Below, in pieces: positions 39,201-49,892 of a DNA stretch of 64,000 nt. The translations under genes were made by a program, and so were the position numbers. Under the pieces are notes generated by a model. It ran no database searches and was not told the origin of the DNA. It saw nothing but the letters and a program-made list of their open reading frames with translations. The DNA comes from Certhia americana (lineage: Eukaryota > Chordata > Aves > Passeriformes > Certhiidae), in the NCBI GenBank assembly GCA_018697195.1, contig JAGMWU010000041.1, forward strand, positions 749,001-813,000, in the 5' to 3' direction. Within the stretch, counting starts at the first letter, position 1, and the number at the start of each line of letters is the position of its first letter.

Positions 39201-39864
39201 GATGGTATTTCAAGTACTTCCTTTCCCTTCACGCATTTCTCAGGGGTTTTATCAAAAGTAAAGAGAGTGAATAAGATCCCAGCAGGCACTCAGACTCTCC
39301 TGGAAGAAATGTGTCCAAGTACACTCCGTCAAGGCCTGGCAGCTGTCAGCATGGGTGGCATTGCTCCTTCACAAGTCCAAGCCTATGCCCTGGATCATCA
39401 TGACACAGCTGGGAAGTGATGGCTGTGTGCTGGCCACCCCCTACTCCACAAACAAGGACAGGAGTCAGAGTAGCAAAGAGATGTCACCAATGTCACCTGC
39501 ACTGGGTGCTGCCAGGTGCTGTCTGTGCCCAGTCTCTGCTGAAGGTTTTCAAAATGATGGTCAAGGCCCAGGGAGGACTAGCCAGGCTCCTGAGCCCACC
39601 TCATCTCACTTCACTGCCAGCCTATGGAAAACCAGGCCTGGCTCAGGGCAGGTGCCAAGAGCTGCGCCCGAGCACGCAGCCCCCCGCACAGGTTCCCTGC
39701 TCATCTGTAACCTGCACCTGTTTGGGCTCGCCAGCCTTTGGGGCAGCTCCCTGTTCCCTGGGACCAACCCCATGGAACAGCCAGAGCAAGGACTCTCTGA
39801 GCAGCAGCTCCAGCCTGGGTATCCTGCCAGAAAACCCCGGGTACTGCCGGGAGCCAGCGGTGGC

Positions 39865-39877
39865 TCAGTAGGTGGCA
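39865..39877 (+). promoter_or_regulatory. CTCF-like motif, plus strand
   Basis: TCAGTAGGTGGCA matches the CTCF core CCASYAGRKGGCA with one mismatch. It is about 2.9 kb upstream of the AREG start codon. A motif match by eye only. Confidence 0.35.
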
Positions 39878-41671
39878 CTCTACATCCACAGGGAACCAGC
39901 ACCTTCCCAGAGGTGAGCCCTGCCCTTGCAGCCCCAGCAACTCACCCACAGGCCCCACTGCAGTGGGGCAGCTCAGGGGGGTGAGCCTTGCAGCTCTCCT
40001 CAAGGCTTCTCCTCCTTGCAACATGCCTGGGGACATCCTCTGGAAGTTCATCATGGGGACAGAATCCAAATGTCCTTTCAGCCCTGGAAGAGCACAACGG
40101 CCAAGCTTAGTGCCTTTTCCCTCACAGCACACAGAAGAGCTGGGGCTTGTGGCAGATCGGGATCTGAATGTCCTGAAACGTGTGGCCTCTGGAGAGTGTT
40201 CTCTTTGAGAAACAGCCAGGCAGTGCTTGACCAGGTGGCTGCTGTTTGGGAAGAGCTCCCCTGATGTCCCACCAGAACCTTTCCATGCATAACTGAGTAC
40301 CCATCACCATCTTGCTGCCCTTTCTGGACTCTGAGGAGTTGTGCTGGTTGATGCCAAGCTGCCCGTTCTTCTTTTTCAAGGTTACAGGAGCAGCAGGGGG
40401 AAGTTGGTGAAACAACAAATCCAAAGCATGGCAAGCCAAATTCCTCGCTGCTGGCAGGCAGTGAGATGGAACTGTCAGCTGAAGACTGGAGAAGAGAGGG
40501 AGCACAGTGAGTCAGCTGCTGGATGTGCCGTGTTTGGTCTCTAAACAGTGCAGGTAACACGGGTGATTGCACTTGGGACATTCAGCCTTTCCCCCCTGCT
40601 AAGCCTTTCCAATTGCTCAGCAGTTTGCCAAGTGCAGCAAGTGGGACTGGAATGTTCAGTGCTCAGTATATTTCTCAGACTGGACTTAAAATGCTTCCAG
40701 TGAATCTCTGATTTTAAAAAATGGGAGAAATATTTTGTTTTAACAGCTGAAGAAAAGAAAGTTTGTGGGGGAAGCTGTGGTGCCTGGCTGAGGAAGCCAG
40801 CCTTGAGCACAGCAGGAGGGAGGAAGAGAGGGAGCATTCTTGTCTGACAAACCTTGCTTTGGCCATTCTCAAATCACCAACCCCACGTTTTGGCAGAAGA
40901 GACCCCAAACCCCATAGTCTCTGCCTTTGGAGAAACTCCCCTCACATGCAAATAATCTCTGTGAACTCCAGGCACTAAGACTTACATGCGTCTTGCAGGA
41001 AGTGAACTCCAGTCCAAGAGGGAAAGGAGGAACTCTGTGAAGCCCCTGACTGTCCCCCAAATAGCCATGAGGAGCTGCTTGTTGACTGCTCGCAGAGCTC
41101 TCTGATGTGGGGTTGCAGTGATGAGCAGGATTTGCCTTTTCTCTGCTGTACCTTTGAGGACAGGCTGCAAAGGGGAGACACAACAAAAACCCCAGAAGTA
41201 AAGCTGTCAGCTCATGTTTCAATTGCACCGTGCACAAAAGGGCTGTCACAGGTTTGCTGGAGCTGTCTGTGTCAGCTAAACATCTGAGTGACTGATTCAG
41301 CATCTTCTTTCTTCGACCTCTTGGGCATTGCCTCTCGAGATTGGCGTGACCTGGCAAAGGTACTGGGATATATCATGTGTGGTGGAAGAAGGGAGAAGGT
41401 TCAACGACTGACTGGATCTCTGCCACCTCGAGCAAAGGCTCCATCAGCTTCCTGAGCTGTGAGTAACATTCTGTCCTCTGGCAGTTAAAAGCTCCACATC
41501 CTCCTTTCCCAAAGCAGCATTGCCACCCACTCACCTCCCACCCTGCTGTGCCATGGGACCAGAGCAGGGGGTACCAGTCCCTTCATCCTCAACCCCCTGG
41601 ACTTCTCTGGGTTCCCATGCTAGACCAGCATGTTACAGCCTGCTGTCCCAGTTTTTCTCTACTCAAAGCAG

Positions 41672-42005
41672 CAGCTCCCTCTACAACTACCTGAATGGAG
41701 GTTGTAGTGATGTGGAGCACCCGGTGGCTTCTGCTGCGCCTGCAGTGAGTACTGGGGAAAATGGCCTTAAAATGAGACAAGGGAGACTCAGATTAGATAC
41801 TAGAAAACTGTTTCACTGTTTGGGTGCTCAGGCAGTGGAATAGGTTGCCCAGGGAGGTGCTGGACTCACCATCCCTGGAGGTGTTCTGGATCTGTCTCTG
41901 GGTGATGTGGTTTAGTGGTTTAGGGGTTACAGTGGCAGTGCTGGGTTGATGATTGGACTTGGTGATCTTACAGGTCTCTTCCAGCCTTGGTGATTCTGGG
42001 ATTCT
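41672..42005 (+). mobile_element. CR1 LINE fragment, plus strand
   Basis: CTACAACTACCTGAATGGAG, the AAACTGTTTCACTGTTTGGG stretch, GCAGTGGAATAGGTTGCCCA, CCATCCCTGGAGGTGTT and the final GGTGATTCTGGGATTCT reproduce the order of the CR1 3' region, including terminal repeat remnants. It is 5'-truncated with no ORF. Confidence 0.9.
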
Positions 42006-42344
42006 TCAGCAGGTCTGCTTCCCGCTTTCTGACACAACAGCCCGGAGGGAAGGCCGTGGGGAGGTGCCCTCCAGGGAATTCTGCCGGGGCAGCTGCGAGT
42101 CGCAGTGCCCCGAGGAGCTCATTTGTTCCTGCCAAAACCGGTGGGTGCCACCGATTACTCAGCCCTTACTCATGCGCCGTAACCACCAAGGCGGCGGGAG
42201 TTTGGTGACCGGGTTTTATGGCTGGAAAGCATTCTCCCAGAACACGCGGAGAGAGCAAGCAGCAAGCCAGCCGACAGACAGGCGTTCCCGCAATAACTCG
42301 GCGCGCCTCCGACGCCGTGACCCGCGCGGGATCCAGGCTGCCCG

Positions 42345-42560
42345 GGGAAGCTGTGGGTGCCCGGTCCCTAGAGGTGCTCAAGGCCAGGTTGCACGGGGCT
42401 TGGAGCAACCTGGGACAGTAGAAGAGGTCTCTGCTCATGGCAGGGGGTGGAACGAGGTGATATCCAATGTCTCCTGCAACAAAAAACCCCAAGATTGTGA
42501 GATTCTGCGTCCCTGTCGGTCTGGCACTCCGTCATTCTGCGACTCTGGGATTCTACGATT
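42345..42560 (+). mobile_element. CR1 LINE 3' end next to the AREG promoter
   Basis: GGAAGCTGTGGGTGCCCGGT, GTGCTCAAGGCCAGGTTGCA, CATGGCAGGGGGTGGAACGA and a string of degenerate ATTCTGCG, ACTCTGGG, ATTCTACG units match a CR1 3' terminus. It is about 215 bases long, lies within GC-rich surroundings, and ends where the AREG GC boxes begin, about 70 bases upstream of the TATA-like element. Confidence 0.88.
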
Positions 42561-42640
42561 CCGCCCCGCTCCGCCCCGCCCCACCCCGCTGACGCCGCTC
42601 CGCGTCCGCGCCCCCAGCTCCCCTTCACATAATAAATGGG
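42561..42640 (+). promoter_or_regulatory. AREG: AREG core promoter: GC boxes, CRE-like site, TATA-like box
   Basis: Repeated CCGCCCC-type GC boxes (42561-42588), the usual Sp1/KLF sites, are followed by a CRE-like TGACGCCG (42590-42597) and a TATA-like ATAATAAAT (42629-42637). The ATG is about 125 bases further on. A CRE just upstream of the TATA box is a known feature of the human amphiregulin promoter; here the site keeps only the TGACG half. The equivalence is inferred. Confidence 0.6.
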
Positions 42641-42759
42641 CCGCGGCGGCAGGCGGCTCCTCATGGAGCGCTGTACGCCGGCGGCACCTGTTGCGGTACG
42701 GCGACTCTTTGCCCCGTTCCCTGAGTGTCTCTGTGCCGCCACCCTCCCCGGGACGGACG

Positions 42760-42802
42760 ATGCGGGCCGTGGTGCTGATGGCCGCTCTGGCCGTGCTGGC
42801 AG
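42760..42802 (+). CDS. AREG: AREG exon 1 (coding part)
   Basis: The ATG at 42760 begins MRAVVLMAALAVLA, a signal peptide; mammalian AREG also starts MRA. The donor GTGCGG starts at 42803 (phase 1). The frame continues open upstream and into the intron, so the start is chosen from the signal peptide and its distance from the TATA-like box. Confidence 0.88.
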
Positions 42803-45800
42803 GTGCGGGACGGGCGGGGGGGCTGAGGGAGGGCTCTCGCTCCGCGGCGGTGGGCGGGAGAGCGCTGAGGGGAGTGAAGGGACACAGTGAGGGACCCCAA
42901 GGCGCCGCGCTCGGCCGAGACCCTTCTGCCCCCTGTTCACGGCGCCCTTTCCCCTCCCTCAAAGCGAACCGTGCGGCCGCCGGGTCTTCTTCGCCCAACG
43001 CCACGGAGCCCCAGCGGCACGAGGAGCGGGAGCCCGGGAGCCGTGAGGGCGAGCCCGTGCCGAGTCCTGACTACGAGGAGGATGAGGAGGAGTACGAGGA
43101 GGCGCCGCCCGTCCACCAGTACATCGTGGACGACTTGATCCGAGGTGAGTCGGCGGCGCTGGGGCTGGGATCTTGCAACTTGCATGTCCCAACTTAAAGC
43201 CTTTTCTTTCTTGCAAACGCTGCTATGCTTATCTCGTGGAGTATGGAGCAAAAACGTGCTTGTGCTTGAAGCTGCTGCTTTAGAAATTGCTGTCAGGGGT
43301 GGAAACCTAGCGTGAATGTGCCCAGGGTGTGTGGAAGCTACAGGCTAGCTGGGAGCTTGTTGTGTGTGTAGCTTTATCCCCTGATAAACCTCACAAGAGG
43401 GCTGTGGTCAGGTGGTGACCACCTGCTTAGTTTTAGAAGCATCAGTGGAGTTTGGCCGTAAAAGTTTGTTTTTCATTAAGTTGTCTGTCTTGCTCCAGTA
43501 ATTTTCTGGGTAATTTCTGATGGTGGCTTTCTTGGGTTGGAGTCAACTGAAATTTTCTTGGGTAAGCAGACACTTAAATCCCTTAAGTGGCCACAGGAGA
43601 GTTTGTTAAGCATCTTTATGGCAATGCTTCACTGTCAATGGCTGTTGTGTGTATTTATTGTAATATGCCCACTTACTGAGCTGTGAGGAGATCTGAGCAG
43701 TCCACCTTACTGTGGGAATGGGAGTATTTCGCTGGTTCTGGGCTAAGTGTAGTTGCAGTACAAGCCAGGTATCTGCAAGTGATTTGAACCTCAGTAGGTG
43801 TCAGTAGGCTGGTCCTGTTGCCTCCAAGGTGGATCTGACTGCTGATTTTCCTGCAGAAGCACCCTGAGACTTGAATGTGACTAAAGGGCCTCTTAAGAGA
43901 AGTGGGACCACGCTCTGTGCGGTCACTTGAGGGAATTTGTGGACTTTAGCTAAGTTGTCCATGAAGATCTCTGGGGGCAATGCGCCTGTTGGTGTTACTG
44001 AGCAGTTTAGCCTGTGAAACTACCGGCTTGGTGACTGAAGTGTTGTCTCTTAACTGCACAGAAACCAGACTTGTTACCTAAGGTGGTTGGTTTGTAGACC
44101 AGCTCTTCTGCTTGGCATGAGGTTTATCTGTGGACAAACCTTGAAGCTGTTATGATTCAGCTGTGGATGGCTTTCCTGGCTGTGCAGCCTGCAGACAGGG
44201 ACACAGAGATCAAGCTGACAAGCTGAGCCTGGGAGAGGGAGGAAGGGAAGCTGCCTCAGTTATGAAAGCGTGAACCTAAAGATCAAGTCAGACGGGATGG
44301 AACAGGGGCCTTTGACTGTCGGGAGTGAGCTCACACTTCAGGCACAGGAAACCTTGCTGCAGGAACTGTGTGCCTCGTTTACATATTAATATAGCTCATA
44401 CCATTTTAATCAGACTTCTGGTTGCTGAAGGCATTTTTGCTTTTAAGTAACTTCAAGCCAGGCTTGTTGCTCTGGAAGTGAAAATGATCAGCTGTCTAGA
44501 CAACAGTGAACTACACCTTGTTTCTTTGTATGGGCTCTTGGCACCAGAAATACAGGGTTAGGAAGTAGTTAGATCCAGTTGTCCCCTGTTGTGATTGCCT
44601 GTATGCGTGCAGCTGTAGGTAAAACATTAATCATCCAAAAATGATTTTCATTCGGCCTTCAGAGCACAAGAGCAAAATTGAGGCTGGATGTGAATAGTTC
44701 TGCTGTCTCTTAGGGCCTGTTTAAAAAACAGTTAGTCCAAATTAGTGCTGCTGAACTTTGGTTGCTGCATGGGGCAGCTCTGGAGCTGCTGACCCTTAGT
44801 CAGTGGCTGGTTGGTTCTCCTCAGTGAAAGGAACACGATTGCCATTTCTTAAGTCCAAGGGCTACTAAGTCACCAGGATTTAAAACCACGCTCTTCTAGA
44901 GGTTTGTTTTAATTGAGATAATGAGGGGCAGCAGTAAGCGGCAGAATAAGTAGTCAGACTGTTGCCTTCACTCCTTCCTGCGCTCAGCATCTCTCATGAA
45001 GTAGGAGAACTGGAAAGGAACTCTCTCCTTGTGAAGACAGCACTGCGGGTTGTTTAGGAGAAACAAGTATGCCAACCGGGATAGCAAGCTGCTTTGCCTC
45101 GGCAAGTGCCCAGGACTATCTAGCGAGTTACGGTGCCTTTCATCACTGATGCAAATGGAGAGTTTAGAGGCATGGAGCTATTAGCCTTGTGTCTGAGTCC
45201 GTATAAAACTAGAGGATGGCTTGGCTCGGTATGAACTCCTTGTTCTTTACAGGTCCTTGCTTGAAGCTGTGCTGTTGCACTCAAGTTATCTTATGCTGTG
45301 AAATGCTGCAGTCCTGCATCTCTGCTGCTCTTCATCTTTGGTGGCTCTTGGCTGATCTGCTCCTACTGCCTCTGGTCTGCATGGCACAGGACTTAAGAGT
45401 ATCAGAGTTAAAGAGTCCTTAAATGAGCTGCTGAGCTTGCTGCCTTTGTGCTGGGCGTGAGATGCCCAGCAGCACTCTCACTTGCATCCTGTGCTTCCTG
45501 GTCACAGATTCTCCTGCGGTGATGGTCCTCCTTGCTTTCACCAAGTTCTTTAATTCAGTTTTCTCAGAACTGTGCTTTTTAGCACCCAGTCATGGTGTCC
45601 CTTTTTTCAGTTGAACCCGTGGTTAAACCCAAGCCAGCTAAGAGAGGGGGAGAGAAGAATGCTGGCAAATCAAGAAGGAAGAAAAACAGAGGGAAAAACA
45701 AGAAGAAAGGGACTCCCTGTCAACTGGAATACAAAAACTTTTGCATCCATGGAGAATGCATATACCTAGAACATCTCCAGATGGTGACCTGCAAGTAAGT

Positions 45801-47992
45801 TACTTGTACCTTGTGAGTTAGGTGTCATTGCCATGAGCCAGTGGCATATGAGGGCTCAGAGGAAAAATCAGTGTCAACTTGGTATAGATCCATCTCCTGC
45901 TGTATTTTGACTGAGAATTTTTGCCATGTAAATTAAGTGATGATGGAATCTGAGATGCATAACAAGCCACTGAACTCATCAGTTGGTCATAAACTCAAAC
46001 CAAAAGAATGAAAAGGCGTGTCTTTCTGGAACATCACACCCAAACTAATCTCGACTTGTTGAAATGCTGACAAACCTTGTGCTAGAGCAGTGACTGCATT
46101 TCACGAACATGCTCTGAAGTGAGCATCTTGAGATTCATGGGAAACTCGGAAGATGTCTAAGTCAGGTCTGAGTATGTGTGGGTGTCCTTGGCTCCAGACA
46201 GCACCAGAGCTGATAAGAACTTGTGTTAATATTTACTTGCAGGTGTCATCAGGATTTTTTTGGTGAGCGCTGTGGTGAACAGTTCATGAAGACTCAAAGG
46301 AAGAATGATGTGGCAGACTACTCAAAGACTGTGTTGGTAGTGGTAGCTGTCCTGCTCTCAAGCGTCAGCTTCATTACTGTACTTATCATTGTGATAGTGC
46401 AGTAAGTATTATCTTCTTGGGTGTCTGTCTTCCTCAGTGTGAGCAGGGCCTCCCTGCCCAGTAACCCCAGCATGTGCATGGCTCATCTGAATTACCTTTG
46501 TGAAAAGCATCTAGAAAGGATGAGTTCTTAGCTCAGCTTGTGTATGTCTGCTTCTTGTAGAAGCAAGGTCTGTGACCCTTATATTGTAAACCAAGAGCCC
46601 TTCTGCTCTTGCTACAACCAGGGTAGTTAGAGTGCTGCAGAACATCAGCAGGAAGCCCAGGAGGAGAGTTAATGCTAACGCAGCAGTGCCTTCCCTAATC
46701 CTTGTGGAGAAACCTGCAAGAAGCAGCATGATAGCCTCATGCATGGCTATTATCCAACAGCTGCATGCACAGGTGGAGGGGAGGAAATGGTCGGCTGAGA
46801 GTCCATTTGTTAATGCATGTTGCTGGGGTTAAATGCTGACACTTGGAGGGAAAGCAAGTGGGGGGACAAATGCTGGTGGTCCCAAATTCTGCTTGCTGTT
46901 AATACGAAGGGAACACTAGTTCAGCTGAACCAGCTGCTGCGGTTCAGTGCGGTGCGGTGTCAGAATCTGGAGTCCTGTTGAGAGTAAGTTCAGAGGGTTT
47001 TTCTGGGTCCGTGTCTCGAACCATATAACCAGCTGAGTATTGGAACAGTCCTGCAGGTCTGTCACGGCAGCTCCAGCACCTTAGAGCTTGGGATATTGTA
47101 GAAACTCAAAGGTTCAGTCTAATTTTAGATCTTGATGAAGCACATCATCTGGATTGGGTACGTGCTGTACCTTTTCCTGCAGCTCAGGAAATAAGGTACA
47201 CGTTTGTCATTTCAGTGTTGCTTCATATTTAACTCTGAACTTGAAGAATGCTGGGATGAACACTTGTTCTCTGGACACTGCCTCATTCCTTGCTGCTAGG
47301 AGAGATAACCAGTTCTGTAGTGCTCTAAGAGCAGATGATTTTATTGGTAGTTTCTGAAGTGCATGTGTTTCATGTTCTGAACTCTCACAAGGTGGGAGCC
47401 TGCTAATCTGCACCTTCATCCAGAGAGACTACTTGGAACAGTCACTAGTAAACACTGGAGAAATTGAAATAAAATCAGTAAGGGGCTTTCTTGTTATGTA
47501 TTCAAGGGACAGAGACTATATTTGAAGCCTGCAGGGCTCTGCTGTGAAGAGGAGGAAGAGTGATCTCTGCAGCTATAAGCTAAAGCCACTAGGCAATATG
47601 TCACTGAGAAAGTCTCCTGGTGTTTTGCTCATTCCCAGCAATAACCTCTCTTCATCTTGCTCCCTAATCTGGTTTAAATCAAGAAGCTCTATCTCTGTGA
47701 GACACAAGGGTTGACATCTAGTTCAGGGGTTCCTTGATTTTATCAGCAGATACTGCTTGATGCTGAATGCTTAAAAACTGTCCTGTTTGAAACTCCCTGT
47801 CGCCAAGGATTGAAAGAACATGAGTCTAAATTCTGCAGAGGATGGGGAGGCTGGTGACAAGAGGATGTGCATCAGGGTTCAAAATTATCTCTGCCGTAAT
47901 TCCACAGGGTCAGGAAAAAGTGTCCTCAGTATGAAGAGAAAGAAGAAAGGAAGAAACTCCGACAAGAAAACAGAAATGTCCATGTTGTGTAA
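42760..47992 (+). CDS. AREG: Amphiregulin precursor, complete gene with five coding exons
   Basis: Amphiregulin is a heparin-binding, fairly low-affinity EGFR ligand shed from a membrane precursor. Exons 42760-42802, 42965-43144, 45611-45794, 46243-46401 and 47908-47992 join in frame to 216 residues (human 252; the difference is mainly in the pro-region). Order: signal peptide (about 1-15), pro-region with an NAT sequon at 26-28 and an acidic tyrosine-bearing stretch at 50-60, the conserved YIVDD at 67-71 before the processing site, VEPVVKP at 75-81, a Lys/Arg-rich heparin-binding and putative nuclear-localisation stretch at 85-107, the EGF domain with cysteines 111, 119, 124, 135, 137 and 146, the membrane segment (about 166-188), and a tail with EERKKL at 201-206. 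Met151 replaces the Leu found in EGF five residues after the last cysteine, as in mammalian amphiregulin. All introns are GT/AG. Confidence 0.96.
42803..42964 (+). other. AREG intron 1, short and stop-free
   Basis: A 162-base GC-rich intron with donor GTGCGG and acceptor CCTCAAAG. Its length is a multiple of three and it has no in-frame stop. Confidence 0.75.
42965..43144 (+). CDS. AREG: AREG exon 2, pro-region
   Basis: Encodes the glycosylation sequon NAT, a charged linker, the acidic stretch DYEEDEEEYEEAPP and QYIVDD. The GYIVDD of human AREG is nearly identical. The donor GTGAGT starts at 43145 in phase 1, and the codon completed by exon 3 is Val. Confidence 0.9.
43145..45610 (+). other. 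AREG intron 2
   Basis: A 2466-base intron with donor GTGAGT and acceptor CTTTTTTCAG. No other feature was recognised. Confidence 0.85.
45611..45794 (+). CDS. AREG: AREG exon 3, basic region and EGF cysteines 1-4
   Basis: Encodes VEPVVKP, a dense Lys/Arg run (SRRKKNRGKNKKKG) and NFCIHGECIYLEHLQ with the first four EGF cysteines; CIHGEC and YLEHL (human YIEHL) are conserved with mammals. The donor GTAAGT is in phase 2. Confidence 0.95.
46243..46401 (+). CDS. AREG: AREG exon 4, EGF cysteines 5-6 and membrane segment
   Basis: The acceptor is ACTTGCAG and the donor GTAAGT. It encodes CHQDFFGERCGEQFMKT, where FGERCGE and MKT match mammalian AREG, and a 22-23-residue hydrophobic segment. It ends in phase 2. 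Confidence 0.95.
46402..47907 (+). other. AREG intron 4
   Basis: A 1506-base intron with donor GTAAGT and acceptor ATTCCACAG. Nothing else was recognised in it. Confidence 0.8.
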
Positions 47993-48007
47993 ATGGGGAG
48001 AAAGCAG
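47908..48007 (+). CDS. AREG: AREG exon 5, cytoplasmic tail and stop
   Basis: After the acceptor CCACAG the frame reads VRKKCPQYEEKEERKKLRQE, then NRNVHVV and stop TAA at 47990-47992. ERKKLRQEN and NVH are shared with mammalian AREG, which fixes the frame. A consensus-like donor (AAGCAG|GTATGA) follows at 48008, 15 bases past the stop, consistent with a last non-coding exon as in human AREG. Confidence 0.92.
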
Positions 48008-49892
48008 GTATGAATGCTGACTTCAGACACCTTCCAGTCCTTCCAGGCTGTATGGGAATTGCATGCTTGTTTTGCAAAGCTAGCGTTTGCTTTTAATGCT
48101 CCAAGTGTCTTGAAACATGTAGGTTATATGTGAGCAGCTGGCTTGGTTTTCTGGTTTCTCAAAACCACCTTGAGTTGTACAAGTTGTTCAACAGCTCTGT
48201 TAAATTTCTGTCTGTGTTAAAAACCAAGTGAGGATGGGAAGCTGCACTGAGCTAAGTGGAGCTATGAAGAAAAAGTCCTGAATATCTGGACTGAGGCAGC
48301 TGTAGTGCAGGAGACAGTGGTAGACTTCAGTCCTGGAAAATGGTGTCATCACAGCTTAGAAGGAAAGTACTGAGTGTTTCCATATCTTTCCTGCAAGGAC
48401 AGTTTTAGGAAGTTTTTGGTCCTTAAAAGCTGTGGACCAAAAAGAAGCTGCGAATTCTGTGAGCACCACAGATAGCCTCTGTCCAGCTTCATACTGTCAC
48501 AGCAAGTGAGGCCCAAAGCTCCGTGGCATATGTGGATTGCTTCTGGGAGTGATCTAGTGGATATTACTGAGCAGGCCAGTTGGCCTCTTGTGAGGCCCAG
48601 TGTATGTAACAGCAGACTCAGGAACCTTTACTGAAAAGGAGTTGTACTACAAGCTGATGAAGAAGCAATAAAAGATAGTCCTGAAAAATTCTGGCAGAAC
48701 TGAAGTTTTGCTTTGCCACGTGTCAGCTATAGATATTTTCTAGCTTTGTCCAGTGACAATTGGAGGGTTTTACTCCCAGCTTACTTGAAGCTGAAGAGTA
48801 TCTGGCATAGTGTCCTCAGGTGTGCGCCCATCTTTACCCTACCTGCCTTGCTTGTTGGCTTGCCATGGTGCTAGCACAGGGTGCTTGTGTCTCGGATGGT
48901 GATTAATGTGCATGGTCTGCCCGTTACAGAGCAATTCTGAAGTGGCTGTTGCCAAGCTGCAGGGTACTTCTGATTACCTGACACATCCACCTGGACACTG
49001 TGGGCTGGAGCTATTGCCACTAAACCTTGATTCATCAAGAGAGAGGCTGCTGCAAGGAGATGTCAACAGGCCACTTGCTGCTGAATCACTTGCTGAGGAG
49101 ACCAGTTATCACTGCATCTTGGCATAACGATGTGGAAGGAGCTGGCTCAGGACCTGTTACCGTGGCCTACTACTGAGCCTTCTCTCTGTGCTAGAGCTTC
49201 AGTCACGGCTGTTGTGTGGATGCATTTTGTTCTCTTAGCAAGTTTCTCTCAAAGGAGCTTGGCAACTATAAGGGGGGAGAACCTGTTGCTGCTTTCAGGA
49301 ACAGATGGAAGGGAGAAAATTCCCTTCCTTCCATCTACCAAAGTGAAAAAGCGAAGATGTTGGAATGCCTTCTCTCCCTAGACCTCAGTGGATGAAAACC
49401 CAACTTTTGTTGTCACTGTGCTCTCTGTCCATGTTGGCTTCCAAGAGCTTCCCCTGTAGGTGTGGCTTGCAGGGCATTGGTGCCAGATCTTTGTCATCCC
49501 CCCTTGGGCTCTGTGACCGTGTGTCACAGAACGCTCCGAGTTCTGTAGGGCTCGTGGTGTAAGTGGAGCTGTTTGCATGTGTGCTAGCCCAAGATCAAAT
49601 TAGTCTCCTCAGGATGCTAAGACAGCAATGCAAGGCCTAAAGCTTTGCATCTAAAGGAAAAGTTCCATGCTCAAACCAACTGATAAGGCCAGACCCATCT
49701 CTTCTAAACACAAAGCTACTTCTGTTAAACAAGGTAGTTGTTTTAAGCTGCTTTAAGCAGTGTTTAAATATAAAATGCTTATCAGCGTTTCAGATCCCAT
49801 CAATTGAACTTGACTAAAAACCTGTTCCTTTGAATAATTTAATTCAGGCACTGATGCTTTGCAAGCAGTGGTCTCTTGTGCTCTACCTTCAG
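48008..49892 (+). other. AREG intron 5 (proposed)
   Basis: A proposed 1885-base intron between the stop-codon exon and a non-coding last exon. An alternative acceptor, CGTTACAG, ends at 48929. Nothing else was recognised. Confidence 0.45.

Larger units (their letters stand above)
29362..41660. other. Non-coding interval between EREG and AREG
   Basis: About 12.3 kb without a recognisable exon; no further EGF-type cysteine pattern appears on either strand. It holds GA-rich simple sequence near 32.6 kb, AT-rich TTTATGATA repeats near 34.4 kb, a three-copy minisatellite at 36.2 kb, and two CTCF-like motifs (33.87 and 39.87 kb). Longer open frames (for example 39355-39984) have no family resemblance and occur in Pro/Ser-rich composition, so I treat them as chance. 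Confidence 0.6.

Noticed and set aside
39355..39984. 209-codon open frame between EREG and AREG
   Set aside because: No recognisable motif. An overlapping frame on the same strand and others on the opposite strand are also open, and composition is Pro/Ser-rich, so chance is more likely.
41953..43197. 414-codon open frame across the AREG promoter and first exons
   Set aside because: It runs through CR1 remnants, GC boxes, the TATA-like region and intron 1. Only the parts at 42760-42802 and 42965-43144 match AREG; the rest is open because the DNA is GC-rich.
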